Origin: Spirogloea muscicola
Lineage: Eukaryota > Streptophyta > Zygnematophyceae > Spirogloeales > Spirogloeaceae
Length of the DNA: 23,471 bases
Direction of reading: 5' to 3'
NCBI GenBank assembly: GCA_009602725.1
Contig: WELB01000223.1
Location: 133,558-157,028 of the forward strand
Position 1 is the stretch's first letter. Each line of letters starts with the position of its first letter. The translations under genes were made by a program, and so were the position numbers. The notes beneath the pieces are model-generated. The model saw only the letters and a program-made list of their open reading frames with translations. It did not search any database and had not been told where the DNA came from. This document shows positions 8,595 to 16,379 of the stretch, piece after piece.

Positions 8595-9180
8595 GAGCAG
8601 AGCACAAGCACAAGCACGAGCACAGCGACTGCTAGCCAGAGGCAGAGGCAGAGGCTCAGAGCCAGAGGCAGCAGCGAGGGCTCTGCCGCTAAAGAGCTGA
8701 AGTACGCAGACCATCCGCGGGATGACGACTTCTTCCCGTTGGCCATTGATACCCATGGGGCGCTGGGCGCTCGGTGGCTCGAGCTGCTTACCCAGCTCGC
8801 CCGCCACACCATCGCCCGTCGCTTCCATGGGGAGCCGGTAGACTTTCCTGAAGCCGGGTCGCTGGCGCAAGTATATCGTATGCGCCTGGCCGTCTCGCTG
8901 CAGAGGTCTATGGCCCGGGCGCTGCACCTTCGTGCCGGCAGAGCCCTCGCTGCTGCCTCTGGCTCTGGCCAGGGGACCCACTTCCACGAGCCTAGCATCT
9001 CCGACCTGCGGCTGCTTAGCAGAGGTTACTGAGTGATTCGTAGCTGCTTTGTTTCTCAGTGTGCTTGTTTTTCTTAGCGCTTCCTCTGGCCCCCTTCTCG
9101 TACTCTGTTCATTCTTTTTTGGGCTGGCTTTTCCAGCCCCTATTCTCAACGGGCGAGCACTTTCCTTCTTCTGTGAAAGA
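8595..9180 (+). mobile_element. LINE-like retrotransposon 3' end, copy A (5'-truncated)
   Basis: The open frame ends at TGA 9030-9032 and holds the C-terminal tail of a non-LTR retrotransposon protein: KYADHPRDDDFFPLAID, then GARWLELLTQLAR, SLAQVYRMRLAVSLQRS and ISDLRLLSRGY. The pattern K-Y, P-x-A-I-D-T-x-G, L-L-x-x-L-A and R-L-x-V-x-L-Q-R matches the region after the zinc finger in algal LINE-type proteins, and copy G carries the matching preceding segment. The first part (about 8595-8690) is Ser/Thr/Arg low complexity. The 3' UTR after the stop has TTCTTAGCGCTTCC and the hairpin GGGCTGG/CCAGCCC at 9121-9139. No reverse transcriptase domain is present, as expected for a 5'-truncated insertion. 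Confidence 0.6.
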
Positions 9181-9245
9181 AGAAATTGCTCGCCCATGGA
9201 AAGAGAGGGGCTAGCAAAGCCAGCCCAGAAAATAATGTTCAATAC
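9106..9245. repeat. Head-to-head inverted pair of the retroelement 3' hairpin module
   Basis: The plus-oriented module (TGTTCATTC, hairpin 9121-9139, then GGGCGAGCA at 9151-9159) is followed at once by a minus-oriented one (TGCTCGCCC at 9187-9195, then GCTAGCAAAGCCAGCCC and ATGTTCAAT). The two halves together can fold back on themselves. This is probably two insertions joined at their 3' ends. Confidence 0.6.
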
Positions 9246-9842
9246 CCAAAGGCCACAATATGGTGCCGAAAAGGAGAACTACACAAGTGGACACGAAATG
9301 ATGCAGATGAAAGCTCGATATCCACGGGTGAGAAAAGCCAGCCCGGGAAAAATTGATACGGTTCGAAGGGGCCAATTACGGAGGGGTCTAAAGCGCAATG
9401 AAATGCACTGGCCGTGAGTTGCCCCAAAAAGGGACGAGCGAAGTTAGAACGTGGATGCCAGTAGGCGCAGTGGGAGCAGTGGGCCGCCACAGACGGCGGC
9501 GGCCATTGATCTGCGGCGGAAGGGTGGCAAGCGGGCGGAGCTGCCGTCTCGCGCGTCCGCCCGGGGGCCGCCAGGCTGGGCCGCCGTCCGAGCGTAGGGG
9601 CCGGCGCGCCACGGACGGGTCGGGCCAAGCTCGGCTTGATGACACGCGGTGGGGCCTGCCCCGCCGGTGCGCCGGCCCGCTCCCCGCCATTGCGCCGCCC
9701 CCCGCGCACCCGGAGCCCAGTCGTACAAGCGCTCGGAGGCGCCACTCACGGCGCTCCGCGAACTCGCAAGCTCAGTGCCGCGTCCACCCCCAATCATTGG
9801 TGACGCTGCGCCCGCTCCGGGAGTGAAATGAATGTAGCGCTC
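9246..9842. other. No gene recognised; GC-rich stretch between two LINE copies
   Basis: Long frames are open on both strands because of high GC, but none shows a known motif and no pair of splice sites stands out. A fragment at about 9325-9365 (AAGCCAGCCCGGGAA, then GGTTCGAAGG) resembles a minus-oriented 3' module. The rest may be older insertion debris. Confidence 0.4.
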
Positions 9843-10330
9843 TAGGTGGCTCGAGCTGCTCACCCAGCTCGCCCGCCACACCATCGCCCGTCGCTTCCAT
9901 GGGGAGCCGGTAGATTTTCCTGCAGTTGGGTCGCTGGCGCAAGTGTATCGTATGCGCCTGGCCGTCTCGCTGCAGAGGTCTATGGCCCGGGCGCTGCACC
10001 TTCGCGCCGGCAGAGCCCTCGCTGCTGCCTCTGGCACTGGCCAAGGGACCCACTTCCTCGTCGTTCGCACTCAGGCTCCCTCCGACTTTGTCCATTCATT
10101 TGGGCTGGCCTTTCCCAGCCACCAGTCAATCTGGCCGCGCTTTCTCATGAGCCTAGCATCTCCGACCTGCGGCTGCTTAGCAGAGGTTACTGAGAGATTC
10201 GTAGCTGCTTTGTTTACCAGTGTGCTTGTTTTTCTTAGCGCTTCCCCTGGCCCCCTTCTCGTACTCTGTTCATTCTTTTTTTGGGCTGGCATTTCCAGCC
10301 CCTATTCTCAATGGGCGAGCACTTTCTTCT
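9843..10330 (+). mobile_element. LINE-like retrotransposon 3' end, copy B
   Basis: The sequence starts abruptly within the tail domain (GGTGGCTCGAGCTGCT, nearly identical to copy A) and reads SLAQVYRMRLAVSLQRS as in copy A. The tail is interrupted by a segment of about 90 bases at 10057-10148 that breaks the frame, after which LRLLSRGY and TGA (10191-10193) follow. The same 3' UTR comes next, with the hairpin at 10283-10301. The different 5' boundary from copies A and C is what aborted target-primed reverse transcription produces. Confidence 0.65.
10057..10148 (+). repeat. Inserted segment inside copy B, shared with 12598-12690
   Basis: Relative to copy A, about 90 extra bases lie between CACTTC and GAGCCTAGC. 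They contain GTTCGCACT, GGGCTGGCCTTTCCCAGCC and TCTGGCCGCGCTT. A closely similar stretch occurs at about 12598-12690 next to copy D. Its first half resembles the family 3' UTR (as on the minus strand at 10580-10668) and its middle is the family hairpin. It lacks GT-AG ends, so it is not an ordinary intron. Confidence 0.6.
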
Positions 10331-10364
10331 CCCGAAGGGGGCAAGGGCTGTGATAAGCAAGCAA

Positions 10365-10668
10365 TGGCTGTGATAAGCCAGCCCGAAAAGAGTTGACAAG
10401 GTTCGGAGCGAAGGTAAGAGACGTTTCCAGGAGAGGGCAGTGGCTACGAGACAGAAGTGCTCGCCCATAGAGAGAAGAGCTCGCCCATAGAGGGGCTGGC
10501 AAAGCCAACCCAAAAAGAATGGACAAATAAAGCCAAAGAAAGAAGTGCCGAAGAAGGACTACACTACAAAGCACGAGACGGTGCAGACAAGGTCTGAAAG
10601 AGCCGGAGTGCGAAGGACTAGGACTAAGACATCAGCCAGGGAACGCTCAGTAACCTCTAGTTAGGAGA
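10365..10668 (-). mobile_element. LINE-like 3' UTR copy on the minus strand
   Basis: Read on the minus strand it starts AGAGGTTACTGA (the R-G-Y-stop of the family), followed by CGTTCCCTGGCTGATG and the same 3' UTR text found at 12555-12640, then TTGTCCATTC and a hairpin with its stem at 10492-10511. The module GCTCGCCCATAG occurs twice (near 10460 and 10480), so the end is duplicated. A further weak module lies at 10370-10395. Confidence 0.6.
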
Positions 10669-10679
10669 TGCAAGTCTGA

Positions 10680-10895
10680 GTTTGTTTCTCTGTGTGCTTG
10701 TTTTTCTTAGCGCTTCCCCTGGCCCCCTTCCCGTGGGCGAGCCTTCTTCTTCCCGTGCTTGCCTTTGTACTTGGCCACACATGGCCTCCCCATCTCTTAA
10801 TATACACGCATTTTCTTCCCGTACTCTGTTCATTCTTTTTTTTGGGCTGGCTTTTCCAGCCCCTATTCTCAATGGGCGAGCACTTTCTTCTAGTC
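10680..10895 (+). mobile_element. LINE-like 3' UTR fragment
   Basis: It begins TTTGTTTCTCTGTGTGCTTG and TTCTTAGCGCTTCC as after copies A, B and C, without the preceding protein tail. About 100 bases of unrelated sequence follow, then the hairpin module at 10844-10862 and GGGCGAGCACTTTC. Confidence 0.6.
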
Positions 10896-10994
10896 TGAGT
10901 AGCTAGCCGGCGGAAAGACGTCAGAAGCCCTTGCACGAGCGGCACGCTCCGAACGGCCCGCGGAACCCCCACCCGCCGGAGCCCCGGCTACATT

Positions 10995-11045
10995 AGAAGA
11001 AAGTGCTCGCCCGTTGAGAATTGGGGCTGGAAATATTCGGGTATG
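10995..11045 (-). repeat. Minus-oriented fragment of the 3' module
   Basis: On the minus strand it reads TTTCCAGCCCC, ATTCTCAACGGGCGAGCACT and a TTCTTCT tail. It is the distal half of the hairpin module only, cut within the stem. Confidence 0.5.
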
Positions 11046-11139
11046 CGGGCCCCCTGGCGCCGCCGCCAATGCCAGAAAAGGCGCGCGGCGGCAAGAAGGA
11101 AGGTGCGCAGGGCACATGAAATTGAAAGGGAGGCCGATT

Positions 11140-11520
11140 TTGGGCCTTCGGCGCGGCCCTGGCGATCGACGTTCACGCGGTTTTCGGCAGCCGCTGGCTG
11201 GATCTTCTCCAGCGGCTTGCCCGTCAGGCCATTGATCGGCGGCCGGGTCCTTTACTTATGGGGAGCCGGTTGGCTTCCCTGCAGCCGGGTCGCTGGCGCA
11301 AGTGTATCGAATGCGCCTGGCCGTCTCGCTGCAGAGGTCCATGGCCCGGGCGCTGCACCTTCGTGCCGGCAGAGCCCTCGCTGCTGCCTCTGGCGCTGGC
11401 CAGGGGACCCACTTCCAGGAGCCCAGCATCTCTGATCTGCGGCTGCTTAGCAGGGGTTACTGAGTGTCTCGTAGCAGCTTTGTTTCTGTTACTTAGCGCT
11501 TCCCCTGGCCCCCTTCTCGT
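11140..11520 (+). mobile_element. LINE-like retrotransposon 3' end, copy C
   Basis: This copy reads ALAIDVHAVFGSRWLDLL and LARQAIDRRPG, a diverged version of the copy A tail, then in a shifted frame the SLAQVYRMRLAVSLQRS block, ending LRLLSRGY and TGA at 11461-11463. It continues into the shared 3' UTR and is cut by the assembly gap. The divergence from A and B in its first third suggests an older copy or a recombinant. Confidence 0.6.
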
Positions 11521-12331
11521 NNNNNNNNNNNNNNNNNNNNNNNNNNNNNNNNNNNNNNNNNNNNNNNNNNNNNNNNNNNNNNNNNNNNNNNNNNNNNNNN
11601 NNNNNNNNNNNNNNNNNNNNNNNNNNNNNNNNNNNNNNNNNNNNNNNNNNNNNNNNNNNNNNNNNNNNNNNNNNNNNNNNNNNNNNNNNNNNNNNNNNNN
11701 NNNNNNNNNNNNNNNNNNNNNNNNNNNNNNNNNNNNNNNNNNNNNNNNNNNNNNNNNNNNNNNNNNNNNNNNNNNNNNNNNNNNNNNNNNNNNNNNNNNN
11801 NNNNNNNNNNNNNNNNNNNNNNNNNNNNNNNNNNNNNNNNNNNNNNNNNNNNNNNNNNNNNNNNNNNNNNNNNNNNNNNNNNNNNNNNNNNNNNNNNNNN
11901 NNNNNNNNNNNNNNNNNNNNNNNNNNNNNNNNNNNNNNNNNNNNNNNNNNNNNNNNNNNNNNNNNNNNNNNNNNNNNNNNNNNNNNNNNNNNNNNNNNNN
12001 NNNNNNNNNNNNNNNNNNNNNNNNNNNNNNNNNNNNNNNNNNNNNNNNNNNNNNNNNNNNNNNNNNNNNNNNNNNNNNNNNNNNNNNNNNNNNNNNNNNN
12101 NNNNNNNNNNNNNNNNNNNNNNNNNNNNNNNNNNNNNNNNNNNNNNNNNNNNNNNNNNNNNNNNNNNNNNNNNNNNNNNNNNNNNNNNNNNNNNNNNNNN
12201 NNNNNNNNNNNNNNNNNNNNNNNNNNNNNNNNNNNNNNNNNNNNNNNNNNNNNNNNNNNNNNNNNNNNNNNNNNNNNNNNNNNNNNNNNNNNNNNNNNNN
12301 NNNNNNNNNNNNNNNNNNNNNNNNNNNNNNN
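11521..12331. other. Assembly gap (811 N)
   Basis: No sequence is available. The gap sits inside the cluster of near-identical retroelement ends, a usual cause of assembly breaks. Long open frames crossing it are artefacts. Confidence 0.99.
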
Positions 12332-12391
12332 GGCGCTCCAGCTCCCCAAGTTAGCTTGTCAGATTTGTTTGTGCTCACCCGTGGGTACTAA
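12332..12391 (+). mobile_element. LINE-like tail fragment after the gap, copy E
   Basis: The last twenty codons of a diverged family tail are visible: VSLSDLFVLTRGY then TAA at 12389-12391, comparable to ISDLRLLSRGY in copy A. The rest of the copy lies in the gap. Confidence 0.5.
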
Positions 12392-12524
12392 TGTCATCTT
12401 AGGTACCTTAGATTAGGTCTCCGTATTATGTAGCATTGTTTAGTCTGCACTCGACTCTGCCTGAACAATGTATTGGCTTGAATTGGCCTCCCTTTCAATT
12501 CATGCGCCCCGCGCGCCTTCTCTC

Positions 12525-13020
12525 TCTATTCTCAATCGGCGAGCACTTTCATCCTCTAGGGGTTACTGAGCGTTCCCTGGCTGATGTCTTAGTCCTAGTC
12601 GTTCGCACTCCGGCTCCTTCAGACATTGTCCACTCCTTTGGGCTGGCCTTTCCCAGCCACCAGTCACTCTGGCCGCGCTTCTCCTCTAGGGGCGTTGCCT
12701 GGCTACAACGCCGCCGGTTCGTTAGCCCAGGTCTTCCGCATACGCCTGGCGGTATCGTCCCAACGATCCCTTGCTCACGCCGTCTACACGCGAGCAGGAC
12801 GTGCTCTGGCCGCTGCCTCTGGTTCTCGGCGGAGTGCTTCCTTCCTTGCAACGAGCTACTCCTACCTGATGTTGCTCACTCGAGGGCACTGAGCTTCCCT
12901 CGTGCGTTGTCGTGTTTGGTAGTGTAGACCTCTTTCGGCTCCTCTTTCTTTGGCTTTGAACATTGTCCATTCTTTTTGGGCTGGCTTTGCCAGCTCTCTT
13001 CTCTATGGGCGAAGCCTTCT
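12525..13020 (+). mobile_element. LINE-like composite: 3' UTR piece plus tail copy D with its 3' UTR
   Basis: First comes a UTR piece (GGCGAGCACTTTC, then GGTTACTGAGCGTTCCCTGG) with the same insert as in copy B (12598-12690). It leads into a diverged tail: AAGSLAQVFRIRLAVSSQRS, then RAGRALAAASGS and LLTRGH with TGA at 12890-12892. The 3' UTR follows, with TTGTCCATTC, a hairpin at 12978-12996 and ATGGGCGA. This is either a nested insertion or one chimeric element. Confidence 0.55.
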
Positions 13021-13279
13021 CTCGAGGCCCCAGCAAGTGGGTTCCGCTCCTACCGGCCCAACGGCTTTACAATGCCAGGTCCCTCCGCACGCTCCGCACG
13101 CGCTGTTCTCCGCACGCTCGGCCAGACCACTGTATCGTGCCGTGGCGGGCCCACCACGTGCCTCGCTCTCGAGTCAGCAGTCTCCAGCCAACCTCACTAA
13201 ATCAGGCAGTGGACGTTGCCCAGTACTTGTTGGTACAGTCCAATGATGACTCTCAGACATGCCTATAAGGGAATTGCGT
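13021..13279. other. No gene recognised
   Basis: It contains short direct repeats of CTCCGCACGC (about 13083-13120) and no convincing exon. The last 40 bases before 13280 are in frame with the YADG motif described next (MPIRELRYADG), so the end may belong to a reverse transcriptase relic. Confidence 0.4.
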
Positions 13280-13417
13280 TACGCAGACGGTGAGGTAATG
13301 CTTCTCGCCGGCAGTGGATGACACGCACTCAATTAGCGCACATGGGTTCTTTGCCGCGTGCTTCGTGAATCCCTCGTCCTTTCTGCCGTCGAGCAGCATT
13401 GCCTCACCGTCTGCGTA
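13280..13417. repeat. Inverted repeat with 35-base arms, each reading YADG
   Basis: Arms at 13280-13314 and 13383-13417 differ at three of 35 positions and enclose 68 bases. The left arm on the plus strand reads LRYADGEVMLLAG and the right arm on the minus strand GYADGEAMLLDG. Both resemble motif C of reverse transcriptases (Y-A-D-D followed by hydrophobics), with the second Asp replaced by Gly. GAATT lies just outside both arms (13271-13275 and 13421-13425). It may be an inverted duplication of a retroelement fragment, or a small inverted-repeat element whose coding look is accidental. Confidence 0.5.
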
Positions 13418-14100
13418 CCCGAATTTTTTTCATCGGCATAGGTCTGCGGTTCATCATTGGAATTCGAGAATGATTACTGGGCAACGCCACTGCATGATTG
13501 ATGCTTCACGTCATGTGCTGCATGCGACCCCAAAGGCTCTACCATCCAGCACGATACAGTTGTGGCCAATGTGAGTCACAAGAGCCCTGCAAGCTTCATA
13601 AGAAGAGGAGAGAACATCCTTGAGGATCTGTTGCTTATTAAAAAGTCGCGGTGCCTTGATTGAGCATGCAATCGCTCACTGCATCAACGTCCATGAAGTG
13701 CCTCAACAATTTTCCCGATGAATTGCAGGGATTTTTTTCTGTATGCTGTAATTTAATGTATGTCTGTCACTGGCAGTGCTTGTCTTGGCTAGACAAAGTA
13801 AGTTCTTCAATGCCATAGCTAATGTTTGCCCATCCTTCAGTCTCCATTGGTCGTCCTCTGACTTTATTCACTGAAAGCATTCTTTGAATCGTTTGAAAGG
13901 CGCCATGCTGTCCCGTTATCAAGAGGGACAACTGTCTGCTGTGTATTCTCGTGCTTATCCCTTAGACTTGGGTTTTCCAAGCGTAGCATGTACAAGTATA
14001 TGTATGATGAACAAATTGACTTCTACATAGAAGTGGCAGTACTGTGACATTCCGCATTCAATCCTCGTGCATTCTGAATATATACGACCACTGGAAAGAC
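13418..14100. other. No gene recognised
   Basis: AT-richer DNA than the regions before it. No open frame with a known motif, no clear repeat and no RNA gene was seen. Confidence 0.5.
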
Positions 14101-14104
14101 GTAT

Positions 14105-14362
14105 ATGAAGATGGATGCAAATTGTTGGCCCGTTGGCTCGTTGTGTCACACCACAGGCAGGAGAGCGAGCAAGCCAGCTTCTATGCCGTCGGGTCGCCTG
14201 CTCAAGTGTACAGGATGCGACTTGCATCTCCCTGCAGCGGTCCTTAGCATTTGCCGTCCACTTGCGGGTAGGTCGCGACTTGGCTGCTACCTGGTTCCGT
14301 CAGCGCGACGCTTTCTCTCACCAGTCATTCTGATCTGCATCCTGCTGACTGGAGGTTGTTGA
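14105..14362 (+). mobile_element. LINE-like tail relic, copy F
   Basis: The family block survives in pieces across shifted frames: GSPAQVYRMRLA, then in the next frame SLQRSLAFAVHLRVGRDLAA. It aligns with SLAQVYRMRLAVSLQRS and RAGRALAAA of copy A. The frame slips and early stops mark an old, inactive copy. Confidence 0.5.
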
Positions 14363-14518
14363 GCCTCCCACTTGCAGAAAATAAGCTCATCCAAAGAAGT
14401 GAGCTCTTTCAAAGGAAGCGGGGATTGTGAGATTACTGAGAGCCCACTTGCTGACGTCTTGGAGACTAGTATCCTGCTTTTTCCCAAGAATCTGGCACGT
14501 CTCACATCGCTCGCAACT

Positions 14519-15164
14519 CCTGGGGCCACGGACTGGCTCACAACGCACCCCATCCACAACGCTTTCAGAATCAGCCCCAAAGCATTCCGGACGCTTCTCC
14601 AGCTGTTCCTGGGGCTGCCCCCGACCTTGCCTGCTAGGAGTAACTCAGTGTGAGTGTGGCTTCCGTGCGGAGGGCGGAGACCTTGCTACCCACATGCTGC
14701 GGTGTCCCACAGGCCCTGAGGTGGTGGGCGTCCATAATTTCCTACGGGACGCCCTGGCGGGCCTGATGCGCGACGCCGGCTACCGCGCCATTGTGGAAGT
14801 AAGCAGTTTAATGCCCATCACCACGGATTCCCAGGGACGCCATCACCGTCGCACCCTGGACATTGTGGGTGTATAACCTGGCGGAGGCACACATGCCTTG
14901 GTCGATGTGTTGGTGACAGAGACATACAAGAGTTCCGCTTCGACGCACATTGCTGGCCATGGAGTGGGTGGTGCTGAGCAGCGAAAGCTCCGACACTACT
15001 CTGACTACCCCCGCAGCGATCACCTCCTACCGGCGGCAATCGACACATTCGGCTGCATCGGCCCTCGCTTTCACACCTTATTGGTGACTATTGCAGATTT
15101 GGAATATGCTCGACATGAGGATATGCTTCCAGCTCAGATGGGCATGCCGGCAGCCTACTTGTGA
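14519..15164 (+). mobile_element. LINE-like internal fragment with CxC..H..C motif, copy G
   Basis: This copy carries the part that precedes the tails seen elsewhere. First comes DWLTTHPIHNAFRISPKAF in one frame. From 14649 a second frame has the metal-binding motif CECGF...HMLRC and then HNFLRDALAGLMRDAGYR, TLDIVG, VDVLVTETY, EQRKLRHYSDYP and PAAIDTFGCIG. The CxC-x-H-x-C motif followed by an endonuclease-like D/E/K region is the known C-terminal arrangement of several LINE-type proteins. One frameshift (between about 14610 and 14649) and one in-frame TAA (14874-14876) disable it. No polymerase domain is present. Confidence 0.6.
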
Positions 15165-16379
15165 GAGACAGAAAGAACCCGTGAGGACAACCTTCGGTGC
15201 CTGCATAAGGGTCTGCAGACGACGATGTTGGCAGTGATGCTTGGGTGGCTCTAGGGGTTATCATGATGGACCAGAGCTCACTCTAGCGGCACAGTGACAT
15301 GGAGAGGGCTGGGCATGTGCATCCTTGTTTTCTGCTTGTATCAATCATCACGTCACCGGCTCCCTATACAGCCATGCATCAAGCTTTTCATGGGGAGCCA
15401 AGAAGGCCTACCCGAGGAGACCATGCGCATGGACATAGATTGCTGATCCACTATGACGAGACTTGAACAAGTTTGATGGGGGCGCCCTGCACGCACTGTC
15501 AGATGTCACAATCACTCAAAGTGCTTCTCCATTAGTACAGAAATTCGAACCAGTTGGTGTTGTGGTCACTGAATCGACACCCGACCATCCTACCACGGGG
15601 AGGCAGGCTGCCACTCCAAGCTTACTTGTGGAGCTGAGCGCTCTTTCAAGTCAAGCAAGAGGCTACTTGTGTGCTATTTTCTGAAACCTGTCAAAACACT
15701 GCATTCAGGGGACAGTGGCTCATAGTTGCAAACCATAATTAGGAGATGGGGAGATTGCGAAGTGGTCGAGCGACAGGCTTCTTGCTGCGACCTCTTGAGA
15801 AGTATGCACTCCTTCCTGCGAATAGCGGCTAGTAAGGAAAGGCCATATGTGTCAATGTGTAGTAGTGAACTTCTGATTCTCGAAGAAACTTACAGCTTAA
15901 CTGTGACGCAATTTCTCTGCCATGCACAATCTCATGGCGTGCATCAAGCGATACTGGAAACGACCAGCTGATGTCCCAAGTACAATGCTGATGACCCAGT
16001 AAATGACCTAAACTACAACACTACAGCACTCTACGTAACACTGTTGTCCTTGACGACCATCAATGGCAGCCAGGTCATTCATAATGAATGTACAAGTTTG
16101 TGGCTTTTCAGGTTGTTCATAGTCATCAAGTAATCACAACCCTCGTTTACAGCCACTGTTCCCACCAAGATAGTTGATTGGACAAAGAAGTATGAGCTGG
16201 CTATTGTGTTTCTAAGGACAACGCGACCTTGCAAGAGCATGATCAACAACCCTCCGGCAAAATTCCCGGGGATAGATGAGAGGTTTCTCTGCAAGGCACT
16301 GCCACAACATCATGCCATCCATGCCATCCATGCCAAGATAGACAACAACTAAAGATCAGTATAGTAGTCATAACCATGG
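15165..16379. other. No gene recognised; 3' flank of the DDL gene
   Basis: No exon on either strand could be supported. A 9-base tandem repeat (CATGCCATC, about 2.7 copies) lies at 16311-16334, roughly 50 bases past the DDL stop codon on the minus strand, so it is probably in its 3' UTR. No AATAAA polyadenylation signal was found close to it. Confidence 0.45.

Noticed and set aside
7994-8635. Plus-strand frame of 213 codons
   Set aside because: It lies opposite the lectin exons of the inverted relic and shows no motif of its own; it is a shadow frame.
11224-12391. Long open frames running through 11521-12331 on both strands
   Set aside because: They consist almost entirely of N from the assembly gap and carry no coding information.
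15463-15684. A 73-codon plus-strand frame in the DDL 3' flank
   Set aside because: No known motif, no supporting splice sites and no homologous copy in the window.
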